Source: Planctomycetaceae bacterium
Lineage (GTDB): Bacteria > Planctomycetota > Planctomycetia > Pirellulales > Thermoguttaceae
DNA: 6,072 nucleotides
Assembly (NCBI GenBank): GCA_031282385.1
Contig: JAITDV010000331.1
Span: 1-6,072 of the forward strand
Direction of reading: 5' to 3'
Shown: positions 5,962 to 6,072 of the stretch, piece by piece
Layout of the letters: every line of letters starts with the position of its first letter
How positions within the stretch are numbered: the stretch's first letter is position 1
The notes under the pieces: model-generated
What the model was told of the DNA's origin: nothing
The model's database searches: none
What the model saw: only the letters and a program-made list of their open reading frames with translations
Program-made: the position numbers and the translations under genes

Positions 5962-6072
5962 ATGTCATCGCGTTTTATTAACCCTTACACGGATTTTGGT
6001 ATTAAGAAACTTTTTGGCGAAGAAGTGAATAAGGAATTGCTTATTGACTTTCTCAATTCGCTTTTACCGCCT
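5962..6072 (+). CDS. Rpn / PD-(D/E)XK nuclease family transposase-like protein, 5' part
   Basis: Only the first 37 codons are inside the window; the frame is open at the end. The N-terminus, with FINPYTDFGIKKLFGEE followed by NKELLIDFLNSLLP, matches the hallmark start of the PDDEXK_2 / Rpn family (recombination-promoting nuclease, often annotated 'putative transposase'), where 'NP.TDFGFKKLFG.E.NK..LI.FLN.LL' is very characteristic. E. coli Rpn proteins are DNA endonucleases that raise RecA-independent recombination; the large related families in other phyla are mostly uncharacterised and multicopy. The catalytic D/E-x-K residues lie further downstream and cannot be checked, so an intact enzyme is not shown. 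The gene follows directly on a copy of the dispersed repeat and has a strong Shine-Dalgarno sequence unlike its neighbours, which fits a mobile or recently acquired gene. Confidence 0.86.
   Translation, partial: MSSRFINPYTDFGIKKLFGEEVNKELLIDFLNSLLPP

Overview
The window fits a low-to-moderate-GC member of the Planctomycetota. The basis is protein style only: a hisD of planctomycete flavour standing outside any his operon, and a 1016-residue membrane protein with the VWA / glutamine-amidotransferase-like / VWA layout that is common in that phylum. A gut-associated or otherwise AT-shifted lineage is possible, but this is inference; no rRNA or marker gene is present.

Layout. Bases 1-525 hold the 3' end of an unrecognised coiled-coil/N-rich protein. 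Bases 526-1035 are non-coding and hold a nested, palindromically arranged repeat element (about 535-810, dyad centre near 692), followed by a leader with two short dyads in front of hisD. Bases 1036-2388 are a complete hisD (histidinol dehydrogenase) with every catalytic and zinc-binding residue present. Bases 2389-2782 are non-coding and hold a copy of a 31-nt repeat, a large compound hairpin (2478-2606) and the leader of the next gene. Bases 2783-5833 are the large VWA protein. From 5842 another copy of the long repeat leads into the start of a PD-(D/E)XK (Rpn/transposase-like) nuclease gene at 5962, which is cut by the window end.

All four genes are on the + strand, but the gaps between them are wide and repeat-filled, so they do not look like a compact operon. 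HisD performs the last two oxidations of histidine synthesis. The VWA protein is probably a membrane-anchored, metal-dependent protein-interaction module. The two have no known functional link. The most noteworthy pattern is a modular repeat family. A 31-nt module occurs just after the stop codon of each of the three upstream genes. In two of the three copies it is joined to a hairpin-bearing module, and one of those full copies directly precedes the Rpn-type nuclease gene, which also carries the only strong Shine-Dalgarno sequence in the window.
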